Under the pieces are notes generated by a model. It was not told the origin of the DNA, searched no databases, and saw nothing but the letters and a program-made list of their open reading frames with translations. Below are positions 31,752-42,583 of a stretch of DNA of 46,179 nt, in pieces; positions within the stretch are counted from its first letter, which is position 1; each line of letters starts with the position of its first letter. A program made the position numbers and the translations under genes. Source of the stretch: Chara braunii (Eukaryota; Streptophyta; Charophyceae; Charales; Characeae); assembly GCA_003427395.1 (NCBI GenBank), contig BFEA01000125.1, forward strand, positions 1,541,131 to 1,587,309, given 5' to 3'.

Positions 31752-32269
31752 CAAAATGGTTTAAAAGATATAGCCGCTTTAGCCACGTTAGGGTTGACAA
31801 ATCCTATTTTAGTTATGTCTATTACTCTGTTTTCAAATGGCTTCAAGTCTGTGCCTGAGCGGAGACGAAACTCCACAGTAATAAAATAATTACGCACAGC
31901 TAACTAAATGCCATAAAGGCTGCCTGTACTCGGGCTTGGTTGGTCGTGATTTCTGTACGTACATTCTTACCACCAACGATAATGAGAAAAGTTCTACGAT
32001 TTGATTCAACTAAGTTATGAAGATCTTTTTTTTTTCCTTCTATATAATCCTTGTTTCTTTGAAGCATCCTCCATTAGCAGGATTTTGCAGCAAATTTTCT
32101 CTCTTATTCGTTCCTCTTCGTTGCAGAGCTTATTTGTTAGCCTTAATAGGTGTAGCAACCAGCGTTAGTATGGGCTTGTACTACTTATACGATTTGTAAA
32201 AGTCACGTATTTTGAAACATCTAAAACATGAATTTTCTATAAACCAATGGATCATGAAAAATCTTTCAA
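31752..32269 (+). pseudogene. nad2: nad2 fragment 2 (mitochondrial complex I subunit 2), interrupted
   Basis: 31752-31842 reads a decayed LKDIAALA..TNPILVMSITLFSNG. After about 220 bp of unrelated sequence, 32067-32199 gives HPPLAGFCSKFSLLF and RAYLLALIGVATSV. A frame change then leads to IRFVKVTYFETSKT, a stop, and IFYKPMDHEKSF to about 32269. It includes the PPLAGFCSKF part missing from fragment 1, so the two are independent mitochondrial insertions or independently decayed copies. The open frame 32017-32199 is only this remnant. Confidence 0.9.
31843..32066. other. Insert between the two halves of nad2 fragment 2
   Basis: About 220 bp. The minus strand has a short coding-like run (LVESNRRTFLIIVGG, then TTNQARVQAAFMAF) followed by a stop. 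It reads like an organelle or bacterial-type protein C-terminus, but I cannot name it. Confidence 0.35.
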
Positions 32270-33607
32270 GTATAGTAATTCCTCTTTGGTCTATACTCTG
32301 ATGCAGGTCCGCATTCAATTGAGATCTCGACTAGCTCGACCTGATGTGTCGACGATAAACCATTTTCTGTTATCACTCATTAATAGGTCGGTTTGCGGTA
32401 CAAGTAAACTTGCCTTTGCATCTCAGCCTAGTTTCTTCACCCCATAGGTTTCATATATTTCTCACAACTTTCAACCACACTTCTTTCTAAATGTGAAATC
32501 TTTGTTGTGGAATGGTGAAAAATGGTTGGGGCTCGTTTGTATAAGGCGCGGGGTGCAAGCCGGAGAGAATGGTAAATTGACTTAGTCTACGGCATGTGAC
32601 TGTTGGTTTATGTAAGTGCACATGTGCATGAAAGCATAAAATTTTAAAGCGGCATAATTGTTATGATAGTTGAAATGTATTCGATGGACAAGCAGCACTG
32701 AAATTAATTTCTTTGATGCCGCACGACCTTACGCCTGAGCGATTCAACCAATTTATTTAGCGCGGCTGTTACGACCAAGGGCCTTACGCGCACATAGTTA
32801 CCCGTGACACCCTCAACGAGACGTGCGAGACAGCGCACGAGACGCACGCATGAGCAACAACTTAGATGCCTTGTTGGTAATTGCTTGGTGGGTAGATGGA
32901 TTTTGTCGATAAGGAGGTCCAGGTGCAGCTGGTTGGCACACACAACCTCTTGCCTTCAACATTGCTCCGCTTCCCAGGGTGCAGAAGAGGGTACAATGCA
33001 CATTTCCATCCGTAAATGTCTAGCGTCAGCTGAACAACCCATGAAGAAGCTTGTTAGCCGACACTTGAATAATACAATCCTCGAAACCTTTGGGTCGCTT
33101 GGTCATAGGCACCACATACTACGCCATCACATTGAGGCTTCATGTTTTTGCACACGATTGATTGTTATGACAACGCTAACATCTCCACGTGAGCAATGAA
33201 CAACACCAAAAAAAGTTATGGGTCGAATGGGGAAAAAAACCTAGTTGACTGACATAGGGTCATGTGCTTGGAAGATAAACTTCCTTAGTATCAATACGGG
33301 CACAGGTTTGATTCCAGGCTTTAACACACTCGCTCGAAACAGCACTGCTCCAACATGCTCTAGGCCCCAATTGCAAAACTCCTGCGTGACACGACTTCGC
33401 CGATCCCGTCAAGCCCGATGCGCTCGACAGCAGGGCAATGTTAATTGCTCACAGTCCACATACTTTTTGTCCACGTCCTTCAATCTTAAGGCTGAACGAG
33501 CAGGCAGAGAAGTTTTAAGGGTGCAGATTCTCCTAATGCTGTTGGTCAAACAAATCCAAACGAGGGGATGGCATCGAACATCACCTAGTTTTGTTTTCGA
33601 AACAGGC
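32270..33607. other. Distal part of long repeat copy C
   Basis: No gene supported. Collinear with 16.7-18.2 kb of copy A. The open frames of 130-136 codons here show no domain and are not conserved in copy A. Confidence 0.45.
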
Positions 33608-33769
33608 CATGATTGTCTGTCATGTTTCAATCACAAGCTACAGCTTACTGGATGATACCGCCGTATTGGTCAGATTGGTCATAATATACATGATTGTCTG
33701 TCATGTTTCAATCACAAGCTACAGCTTACTGGATGATACCACCGTACTGGTCAGATTGGTCATAATATA
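33608..33769. repeat. 81-bp tandem duplication
   Basis: Units 33608-33688 and 33689-33769 start CATGATTGTCTGTCATG and differ at only a few positions. Confidence 0.92.
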
Positions 33770-33903
33770 ACCATATGCGCCAATATCCCCAAGCAGGTGC
33801 AGTCCACTCGTGAAAAAACAGAAGCACACACACCTGGAGTGCAGGTTTTGTGGCCATTCTCAAAGAGCGAGTGACAAGAGGGAGAAGAGGGAAAGGAGGG
33901 TAG

Positions 33904-34220
33904 AACTTGGCTTCAATTTGACCCGCAAGTCCACCCTAATCCCCTACAACGCTAGCACTCTCTCTCTCTCTCTCTCTCTGAACTGCAATGCATGTACACA
34001 TCCCTTATGCATTTGAATGTATGCAGACACACAAGAGTGTCTTCGCTTCGGTTTTTCTGGTAACTCGGCTTCAATTTGACCCGCAAGTCCACCCTAATCC
34101 CCTACAACGCTAGCACTCTCTCTCTCTCTCTCTCTCTGAACTGCAATGCATGTACACATCCCTTATGCATTTGAATGTATGCAGACACACAAGAGTGTCT
34201 TTGCTTCGGTTTTTCTGGTA
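33904..34220. repeat. 158-bp tandem duplication with (CT)n
   Basis: Units 33904-34061 and 34062-34220, nearly identical, each with CTTCAATTTGACCCGC, a (CT)n run and ACTGCAATGCATGTACACA. Both resemble a recent duplication or an assembly repeat. Confidence 0.92.
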
Positions 34221-34609
34221 CCCATTTCAATTGTTCTTGCAAACTCCCCTCTTACGGTGCCTCACATGTACAAGAATCCCCATTTTGATTGCGGTTCAGC
34301 TCGAGCTGTCCATATCTCCTCGTGCCATAACAGCCCACTTGCACACTACGAAAGGAGGAATAGAAAACGCGGAGGTGTACTCCTGTTCAATTTTCTGCGG
34401 ATCTTCAGCTCATATTTTATGTTCCCTTAATGATGCTTTTAATGATGCTCTCATCCGTATGCATTTACCTCTTGTACAGACAAGGAGGAAATAGGATGTG
34501 GAGTTTGTCGCAGGGTTCTAAATACTCAAAGAGTGGACCAGACTCGTGAGGAGTTCCACACGAGGCCCGTCCATGTTTAGGTAGCATAAGATTTTGAGTT
34601 GAGCAGCAG

Positions 34610-34819
34610 TGGTTGCCTATGGTACGTATACACCCCTACAGACCGGACGGTTCAGGTGTGTTGATTGTGGAAGCACCTCGTCCAACTCTCCTGAGGCAAC
34701 CAGAGTCCAAGTCTCCTTGCTTAACCCACCAGTACAAGCCCTCTCCAGCAAGACCTCTGGCATTGCAGACCACACTTTCAGTCTACCGGCCTGATGGAGA
34801 CTTTTTCCACTCGTTCTGA
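34610..34819 (+). CDS. Candidate terminal exon, unknown protein
   Basis: After the acceptor-like GAGCAGCAG at 34601-34609 the frame WLPMVRIHPYRPDGSG runs open for 69 codons to a stop at 34819. It has a Pro/Arg-rich middle and a second YRPDGDFF near the end. The internal RPDG repeat and ordinary codon use are the only positive signs. No upstream exon was found, and no domain was recognised. Confidence 0.25.
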   Translation, partial: WLPMVRIHPYRPDGSGVLIVEAPRPTLLRQPESKSPCLTHQYKPSPARPLALQTTLSVYRPDGDFFHSF

Positions 34820-34880
34820 CAAGGAAGTTTGGCAATATAGGGTCTGCCATACTGTTGAAAAGAAGAACAGGCATTGACCA

Positions 34881-34974
34881 CAAAGAAAGGATGCTCAAAC
34901 ATCCATCGGCATCCACGACAAAGAAAGGATGCTCAAACATCCATCGGCAGAAAGGATGCTCAAACATCCATCTG
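34881..34974. repeat. Short tandem repeats (AAAGAAAGGATGCTC units)
   Basis: AAAGGATGCTCAAACATCCAT occurs three times at about 30-38 bp spacing (split here as AAAGGATGCTC and AAACATCCAT). Each unit contains a short inverted repeat, GGATG..CATCC. Confidence 0.85.
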
Positions 34975-35299
34975 GGCCTTTATACAAAGTGTCACACACA
35001 ACTCCCTAAATGACCCTAATGGAACCCTATGCTAACAAATCACACGCAAATTGCTGGGGGCTTTTACACTAACAAATCACATGCAGACAACAGTGCCTGT
35101 CAATGCATCTGACGAAACAAAAGTGCAACGATGATTTGAATTTGATTTCTTTATTTTGTTTTATTTTTTCTGGAGTACAGCCGAAATGCTTCGGATATGA
35201 CTATGTCTGTTTCCAGCAAGGACGGTCACATGTGCGTGGTGGAGATGGGGGGTTTAAAACAGCAACTTTGTGAACAAACAAACATATACATGCAGCTTT

Positions 35300-35385
35300 T
35301 TGTTGCTCACCCAGGTTAGATGGTGTGTGTGCTCGCCTAGGTAGATTGTGTGTGTGCTCGCCTGGGCAGATTGTGTGTGCAAATA
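35300..35385. repeat. About 27-bp minisatellite, three units
   Basis: GCTCGCCTAGGTAGATTGTG-type units repeated from about 35306. Confidence 0.75.
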
Positions 35386-35520
35386 GGAATTGGAGTACAC
35401 ATATTGAGAATGGTGCCGAGCGTCTACAGTGCGAAATGCCTCAGATACAAGCCTAAGGCCTCTGCATTTTGGTGAGCCCTGCACTGCATCGCACTGGCAA
35501 TCTTGGGCTCAGCAGTCCTT

Positions 35521-35950
35521 GGCCCAGTGTGCAGCTGTGGGTCAGCACCACCACCTTCAGGAGTCGGGGCCGCTGTCATGGGCACGCATGAAGCCACCGC
35601 AGCTGTCGTGCAGTTTTTGGAACTGAGAATGTGGAGGCCCCGACCGATGAAGGTCGCTGCACGTATACGGCCCAGCTTGAAAAAAAATGCTGGCCCAGTG
35701 TACACCCATGGGTCGGCACCATAATCTTCAGGCCTCGGGGGTATTCTTCATGGCCCAATGAACGAAGCCACTGCAACCGTCCTCCAGTTTTCGAAAGTGG
35801 GTTGTTGAAACTGCCCCAACCCACAAAGGTCACGGCCGTATACGGCACAGCTGGGAAAACATAGCTGGGCTGGGGGCTTAACTGCAAACCGCTGCAACGG
35901 CCATGCAGTTTTCAGAAGTGAAGCCACCGCCGAGCTTGAAAAAAAAAAAC
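35521..35950. repeat. 171-bp tandem repeat, about 2.5 units
   Basis: GGCCCAGTGT starts units at 35521 and 35692. Each includes a GGGTC..CACCA segment, GAAGCCAC, CAGTTTT and GTATACGGC, followed by a short A run. A partial third unit follows from about 35863. Open frames in this stretch are repeat products. Confidence 0.8.
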
Positions 35951-36524
35951 TCGGCTGGGGGGTGATGAATTTCACAGACAGGGTGATGAATTTCACAGAC
36001 ACGTCAACAGCGACAACACCTTTGGGCAATCTGGAAGTGAGTGATAAAAAAGAATGATTTCTTGAAAACAATAGTTTTCTCATGTGAACAGCAATGAACA
36101 GCACGACAACGCAAAAGCACAAATACCCGAAGCCATCGGATTTCCTACGAGACATCGGGAATCTCACTGTGGCCCGTGTTGAAAAACCAAAATTCACGGG
36201 CAAGACTGCCATGATGCTTATTCACCACCCACCCCGTTGCAGGTGAGTTAAATGGACTGAATGACAATTGCCATTCAAGAGTCGAAAGTCAATTGCAGAA
36301 CACAGAGCAGCTAACAAAAAATGAGACCAGCGAGCTCGGTACGGTACACAGCGCATATGCACAAAATGCCAAAGCACTTTGCATGCCCTGTGTGCGTGTG
36401 GGCATGCCTCTTACATATGAGAAAAGGCAACCACACCTCGTTAAGTAGTTAAAAGAGGACAAGCTGCAATTATCGTTGTTGGGGAACACCACACCAATGA
36501 GAGGAGCGGAGGGTGGGTCCAGAC

Positions 36525-36562
<38 letters not shown>

Positions 36563-37665
36563 AGCACAGAAGTGAAAGATTAGAAACATGTGGAGCAAGC
36601 ACGTAAATGCAACAGAAATCTACAAGAGAAAAAAGGACACACGAGCCGACGATAGCGAACACCAGCCACCTTCTCTCGCCAAGAAGCACAGCCATTATCT
36701 CTCGTTGTCATTGAATCAAAATCATACAAAGCAATGCTGATACAGAGGAAGGCAAATGTCTGTTCCATTGAGACCCACCAGTTCTTCCTCCATACACAAT
36801 CCCGTCCTCCCCCATCATGTTCTGCCCCACTGAGCCATCCCACCAACATCTGCCTTCGCTGGAATTGTTTGAATCGTTTGCAACTGAGAGGCAACAACAG
36901 TGCCCCTTGGAGACTCTCAATCTCCTTCCACCTCTTCGTCCTCTCGCAATCGTTGTTTTATCAAATCTATAAACGTATGCGTATCCAGAATAGCCTGTAC
37001 ATTCATATACCACACAATTGCACACATGCAAGAAAAGTTGAAAAGAGCAAAATACACAAAGAGGGTGCACAATTATTCCCAAAGCAAGTCAACGCAACGC
37101 TGGTCCCTGCTGCTCTTTCTTCCTCTTCCTCTTCGTCTTCTTCTTCTTTTTCTCCTTTCGCTTCAATTTACCACCAAGGCGGAAATTTTCTCATGCCATC
37201 CACATATCGGGCCCCAGACCGATATGTGGGGACCACTTCGTCTTTCATGTGCATCATGATCCAGTTCATCATTCTTTTCTCCTTCAGGACATGCAACGGA
37301 CATGCTGATCCAGTCTGTGTAATAATACTGTTATGTCCTGAAGAGTTTGGGCCTAGTTCAAACAGCATAAATGCAATTAACCCTAGTGTTCCTCTAGAGG
37401 GCAATATATACAATTCAGCCATCCAAAGACAAAGCCGTAGCCCGTTCTGCCGTTCTGAAGATGTTCGCGACCCACACTGATGGGATTTTAGGCAACTAAA
37501 AAAGTGAACGAAACGAGAGAAGTTTCTTCAAATGGTCTCTTTTGGTTTTCAATACGGTGAGGATGCACATGGCAAATGCATCACAAAGCTGACCTTCCAA
37601 AATGTATTAAGAGGGTGAAAGGTCACCCCAGGAAGATCGGCGTACGTATTGGCACCCCGAGGGTT
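35951..37665. other. Region without a supported gene
   Basis: Contains a 35-base poly-A at 36526-36560 and a Ser-coding TTC/TCT run near 37115-37155. The longest plus-strand frame (36734-37480, 248 codons) has a poly-Ser tract and no recognised domain, and I do not call it. Confidence 0.4.
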
Positions 37666-37989
37666 CTAGGTGGGTTTTAAAGGGGGCTGGAAGATTGACG
37701 TACTTCGATCAAGATTTACAGAAATCCTATTTCCTAGTCCTTTTTCAGCTTTGTTACGAGTCTTAGGACCCTGCCGAGTTCTTGACGCAAAACTCAAAAC
37801 TTGGGAGAAGCTGCTCATCCATTGCGAATCAAGAACTGGAATAAACAAACAAACATAACAGAATAAAGCAAAGAAGAAGAAGATGACGACCACAAGGAGG
37901 AAGAAGAAGAAGAAGAAGAAGAAGAAGAATAGGTGGTGAGCTCCAAACAGCCTTCTTAGAATACAGATGGCAGTAAACCTTGCACTTAC

Positions 37990-38058
37990 CCTCTTCTTTC
38001 CTGGTGTAGGGTCCTTGACATCTTCTGACCATCTCTCAAAAACCTCCGGGCAAACAAT
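37990..38058 (-). CDS. Candidate internal exon, unknown protein
   Basis: A 69-bp minus-strand segment bounded by a polypyrimidine/TTTCAG acceptor (38059-38064) and a GTAAGT donor (37984-37989). It encodes IVCPEVFERWSEDVKDPTPG plus KKR in one phase-0 frame. The following intron would run through a (TTC)n tract to TTTATTCCAG at 37836-37845, after which the frame closes within six codons, giving a possible C-terminus. Splice signals and composition are good, but the protein is not recognised. Confidence 0.45.
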
Positions 38059-38405
38059 CTGAAAGCCAAGTTGAGAAAAATCAGGTGAGGCGGTGAGACT
38101 GTGGGAACTGGATAAGGTATTTCCTTCAACTTTCTGTTTTATCAACGATCAAAGATTACACTTAACAGAAATACCAGATACTACACTTCGATCTTGTTTT
38201 ATTTTGTTATTTTTGCGGTTTCACATCGCCAAAAGCATGGCTACCGCAGACCCGGACGCTGCACCGATCCTGACACACACAACCAGTCGGTCCGGATGGT
38301 CGGATGATCATGTCCAGATCGGTCCAGATATTAAAAAAAAAAAAAAACAGCAACAACTGGTAGGTCTCTTATGCATGTTGAATTCAGTTTCATCGTATAA
38401 CCGCG

Positions 38406-38607
38406 ACCACCAGTACTTCGCCCAGCTATCGGCCGCGGGACGATTCCCGTTAATGCACCGGTAGTTGCGCACTTCGGGGCACCGAACCACAATGGCTGGA
38501 AGCGCCAGCCAAAATGAAAACGAAACGGTGCCCCGGCGGCTTGGCAAAACTTGGCACGCAGCGGGTATCCGAGCTCGGCATCAATAGCTGCGCCAAGTAC
38601 TGGTGGT
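38406..38607. repeat. About 200-bp foldback (long imperfect inverted repeat)
   Basis: Left arm 38406-38484 and right arm 38526-38607 are complementary with mismatches. ACCACCAGTACTT faces AAGTACTGGTGGT, and GGGGCACCG faces CGGTGCCCC. The 41-bp centre has its own small stem (GGCTGG..CCAGCC). No coding signal. It could be a MITE, a foldback element or a small-RNA precursor. Confidence 0.8.
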
Positions 38608-39540
38608 TTACGGGGAAGTGTTGCAGGAAAACATAGCTGACATAGCTGTTGGCATATATGACAAATATGAATGATCATTCCTTGACATTCACTGTGCTGC
38701 CACAGTCACTGCAAAGCACAAACTGCTGCAAAGGGAACACAAAGAAAAAAAACCAAAAAAAGAGCACCCTGCAGAACACTTGAATAAAGGTAAATATTAA
38801 ATAACGCTCAAAACTTGGGCAATTCAGAATTTTAAGTTCAAATTTCGAAGTCCAAGTTCTCTCTCTCTCTCTTGCATGTGTGCACCAGTCCACAACAGTA
38901 ACAACGGCTCTCTCTCATTCTCCCTCTGTGTGTGTGTGCATGTGTGTGGAGGCGGCGGCGGGTGGGCGTAGATCCGCCCTTTCTTCCCTTTGTCACTGGG
39001 GAACCCTGCTCTGCCTCAAACATTCTCTACCCAGGATGCAAGTAGAAAAGGGCCCAATCCCGCCACCTTGTGCGGCTGATACCGGCCCGATAAATTATCA
39101 AAACATTTTTCAGGGAGCGTCCTGGACCCAAGGCACAGGTCTAGGGTGCCCCCCCTTTTTTTTTTTTTATAATTTGGGGGTTTGGGTCCCCATTTCGGAC
39201 GGCCGTCTGGACACCTGCAGATGTCGGGATGGTAGCCATGGCACAAAGCCTTCTCCCCCTCCCCCCCCCACCACACATAGAACGAAACAGTTTGGCATTC
39301 AATGGTCATATTCGCTAACGGGTGACAGCCTTGAGATGTCCTTGTGGACCTGACCAGCCAAGCTTGTGGAACTGAACAGTCACCGATAATTCAGAAACTC
39401 TTTCAGAATGTCCACACCTTTTCTTTTGTGGTTGTGCAAAATAATTTCTAAGCTTTGGACCTTTTGCTTTTGTCTTCGGTGCAAGAACCCGCACTGACAG
39501 TCTTTTTTTACCATACACCGTTGGACGCACATCGTTTCAG
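38608..39540. other. Region without a supported gene
   Basis: Mixed low-complexity (CT)n, (GT)n and a poly-T after CCCCCCC at 39150-39168. No frame with a recognised domain. Confidence 0.4.
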
Positions 39541-39554
39541 CCCATGGCTCGCCC

Positions 39555-39935
39555 TGTTCTCCATGTTCGAATCCAGGTACACAGCAAACCCGATTTTCTT
39601 GCCCGCCATCCTGCCCCAGTACACCCAGTTCTCACGCCCGGCGTCCTGCTCCCCATGTTGAAATACAAGCACATATTTAAGCCCGTTACACCCAGTTCCC
39701 ATGCGCATCACCCTGGTCCCCATGTTTAAATACAAGCACATAATTAAGCCGGTTTTCTTCCCCGTCGTACTGCCCCGCATGTTCAAATACAAGCACATAG
39801 TAAACCCCCTTCTCTTGCCCGTCCTCCCACTCCTCATGTTTGAATACAAGTGCATAGTTAACCTGGTTTTCTTGCAGGCACCAAGCTCGGTCATGCTCCC
39901 CGTTCTCAAATACGAGCACGTAGGGGTGCCGGTCA
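39555..39935. repeat. 57- to 92-bp tandem repeat, about six units
   Basis: CATGTTNAAATACAAGCACATA-type units (split as CATGTT, AAATACAAGCAC and ATA) begin near 39562, 39654, 39720, 39778, 39835 and 39899. They are joined by Pro-coding C-rich parts. Both strands stay open in more than one frame: plus gives MFKYKHI..PVFF repeats, minus gives YVLVFKHG repeats. I call it a minisatellite. A repetitive peptide gene is possible but unproven. Confidence 0.75.
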
Positions 39936-40767
39936 GATGGATGTGGAATGGTAAACATTATTTTTAGGTTTTCTTATTTTGGTGAGGGGGGGGGTGCGGG
40001 TCGGGTCAGGGAAGAGGTGCATAGCTATTTGAGCTTCTTCTTTCTGGGGGGGGAAGGAATGAGGGGTTGGGGGGTTAAGAGTTGTTTCCACCTCCCAGCC
40101 CACATACCGCCACGCGCCAGCCCACGTAGTACTACCTCACCGTGTCGGGAAAGGAATTGTGACTGATGTTGGGCGTTTCGTTTTTTTCTAAATGTGGGAT
40201 TGCAACTGTTAGTACCATCCACTCCACATGGTATGGCCTGCCCCCCATAGCACTGCCCATTCCAATGGTGTCATCCAACCAACATGGCATCACAGAAGCC
40301 ATAATCAACTCCACCAAAAAACCACGGCTCGGTCTCTGTTGATGAAATCCTGCCTGTTTTCCACCATGCCTGTTTTCTTTTCTTTTGCTTGAATGGAGCG
40401 AGGGTCGAAGGAGGGGGGCACGTCACATCCCCGTGTCTCATGAAAGAAGATCCCACCCTGCACAGCAGGCCTGGGCACGGAGTGTCAACTTGTTCAGATG
40501 AAAGGCGGGTATAGGTATAGGGTATAAGGCATAGCTGCAGCGCTGTGTCCCACATGTGTGGCGCATGCACGTGCATGTGTGCGGATCATGTGAGCCGCAC
40601 CCTCGAAACTGGGGTTCTGTGAAAAAAATCAGGAGGGGTGGGCACAGTGGCACACCCTTTTATTTATTTATTTATTTTAAGAAAAAAGCCCAGGTTGTTG
40701 TAGAGGTGGGATCATGGAAACCCCCGGACATCCGGACAGGGTCCCAGACAGTCCGGTGTCCGGTCCC

Positions 40768-41248
40768 CATGTCCGGATGGAGGCCCCTGGGGTAAAAATA
40801 AAAAAAACAAATGGGGCGCCCCAGGACGTTTGTCAGGTCCTAGCCGCCCCTTGAAAAATAACGGGGTGATTTGTAAGTGTCCTTTCACCCCACCGGACAT
40901 GGCCTAGAGGTCCAGACACAAGACACTGCAGGTTTTTGAGGTGGCGGATTTCGCACAGGCCCGAGCAATTTCAAAGCGGCCGTTTCGACGTGGCACCCGC
41001 TGCTGCTTTCCATGTCCGGATGGAGGCCCCTGGGGTAGAAATAAAAAAAAAACAGGACGTTTGTCAGGTCCTAGCCACCCCCCGGAAGACAACGGGGTGA
41101 TTTTTAAGTGTCCTTTCACCCCACCGGACATGGCCGAGAGGTCCAGACACAAGACACTGCCATTTTTTGAGGTGGCGGGTTTCGCACAGGCCCGAGCAAT
41201 TTCAAAGCAGCCGTTTCGACGTGGCGCCCGCCGCTGCTGCCCGTTGTG

Positions 41249-41250
<2 letters not shown>
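40768..41250. repeat. 243-bp tandem duplication rich in TCCGG
   Basis: Unit 1 is 40768-41010 and unit 2 is 41011-41250. Both start CATGTCCGGATGGAGGCCCC and share GACGTTTGTCAGGTCCTAG, TTTCACCCCACCGGACATGG and GCACAGGCCCGAGCAATTTC. Differences are scattered, so it is not an assembly echo. A (GA)n run follows at about 41249-41279. Confidence 0.88.
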
Positions 41251-41279
<29 letters not shown>

Positions 41280-41554
41280 CACTGACAGTGCTGCCAGTCT
41301 GAAAACTCACGTTCTGAATTGAACTGCAAAGTTCGAACTTTTAAATTATATATGAAGTTATGAACTTAGATTACTAAATCCGAAAGTTCAAAGTTCAAAG
41401 TCAAAGTTCAAAGTTAATCATACTTTTTTCCAAAAAAATTCTCTGTTTCTTTAGCCTTGTGCCTGCTTTGCACTGTTTGCAACTCTGCATGTCTGATAGT
41501 TAAATGTGCTGGTTGATTTGTTGCAAGACACGTGCTCTGCTGCCTGAACTACAG

Positions 41555-41592
41555 CTGTCTCTTATACACATCTAGATGTGTATAAGAGACAG
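41555..41592. other. Second Nextera mate-pair junction adapter
   Basis: The same 38-bp head-to-head mosaic-end sequence as at 4408. Here the flanks are not duplicated, and the left (AT-rich, TTCAAAG repeats) and right (GTCCGG-rich) sides differ in character. The two sides may not be adjacent in the genome. Confidence 0.98.
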
Positions 41593-42067
41593 GTCCGGAT
41601 CACCAGACAGTCCGGACCGATCCAGACACTGGTCGGGAAGACAGTCAGGAAGTGTCCGGTGTCCGGGTCCGGGGTTACCATGGGTGGGATACTAGATGGA
41701 TGGCAGTCACCCACAGTACTCGGCCACTCGGTTGTCCAGATGAGCCCCTCTGAAGACCCCACCCACCCTTCCTCTTATCTTTTTGCCCTGGCGCACCCCC
41801 ACCCCCGCTGTCCTACCCCCGCTGTCCTACCCTAGTGTTAACCACCCAGGACCATCACCCATTGCCATCTTGGCCGGGTGACCTGACCAGACAGCGGTTG
41901 CTAAGCGGAGATGCCTACCCCCTGCTCATCCCTGGTTGAAGCAGACGTTGTGCAAGCCTGATCGCACGGGGACTTCAGGAGCGGTTTGAACATGCTACTA
42001 CAGGTCTTCATGAGGGTGCACAGTGACTCCCATCTAGCTTAGTTGTGTGGTGATGATAGAGAGCTGG

Positions 42068-42230
42068 GCATCCTCCGTTCCCTCCTATGTCCCTGGAGCC
42101 CGCTCCGGCTATGACACCCACAACATGCCGTACTAAGGAACTGCTGTGCCAGCCCTATAATCTTGATGGTAGAGAGATGGGGATCCTCCGTTCCCTCGTA
42201 TATCCCTGGAGCCCGTTCCGGCCCCCTTTA
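42068..42230. repeat. About 115-bp imperfect tandem repeat
   Basis: GCATCCTCCGTTCCCTC..CCTGGAGCCCG occurs at about 42068 and again, with changes, at about 42180. Confidence 0.7.
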
Positions 42231-42583
42231 ATTTATTTGTTGTTTCTTTTTCTTGTGCGCTTTGTGTTGCTTGGTATACACAACTCGCCAGGTACTTCTG
42301 CGACCCCTGACAATAAGGGATTGGCAACTGGAGGAAACACAATGTAGGGCCTTTTCGCCAGATCTAGCTCTGTTTGGCAGTCTTTCTTCCCGCTATGTTT
42401 TTCATGGTGTGTTTTGGTCCGATTTAGCACGTCTCTTGCTATTATGCAGTAGATGTGTGTGCAACCAGCACCTTCCCTATGCCTTACACGAGTCAGAAGA
42501 CATGTGGCCCTTCTCAACTAACAGGAAAACGGATGTCCGTGATCCCAGACAACTAGGGTCCCGGACATCAGACCCAAAAGTCC

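Larger units (their letters stand above)
30240..33640 (+). repeat. Long non-coding repeat, copy C
   Basis: Collinear with copy A: the conserved block at 30390-30600, a hairpin zone at 30694-30968, the GTGCTACTG or GTGTTGCC triple at 31335-31620, ACTCATTAATAGGTCGG near 32378, GGTGCAGAAGAGGGT at 32979 and AACTCCTGCGTGACACG at 33378. The distance from block to GCAGAAGAGGG is about 2.6 kb here and 2.8 kb in copy A, although copy C also contains the nad2 insertion. Confidence 0.72.

Noticed and set aside
36734-37480. 248-codon plus-strand open frame as a gene
   Set aside because: Poly-Ser low complexity, no domain, and equally open frames on the other strand. No splice or start context.
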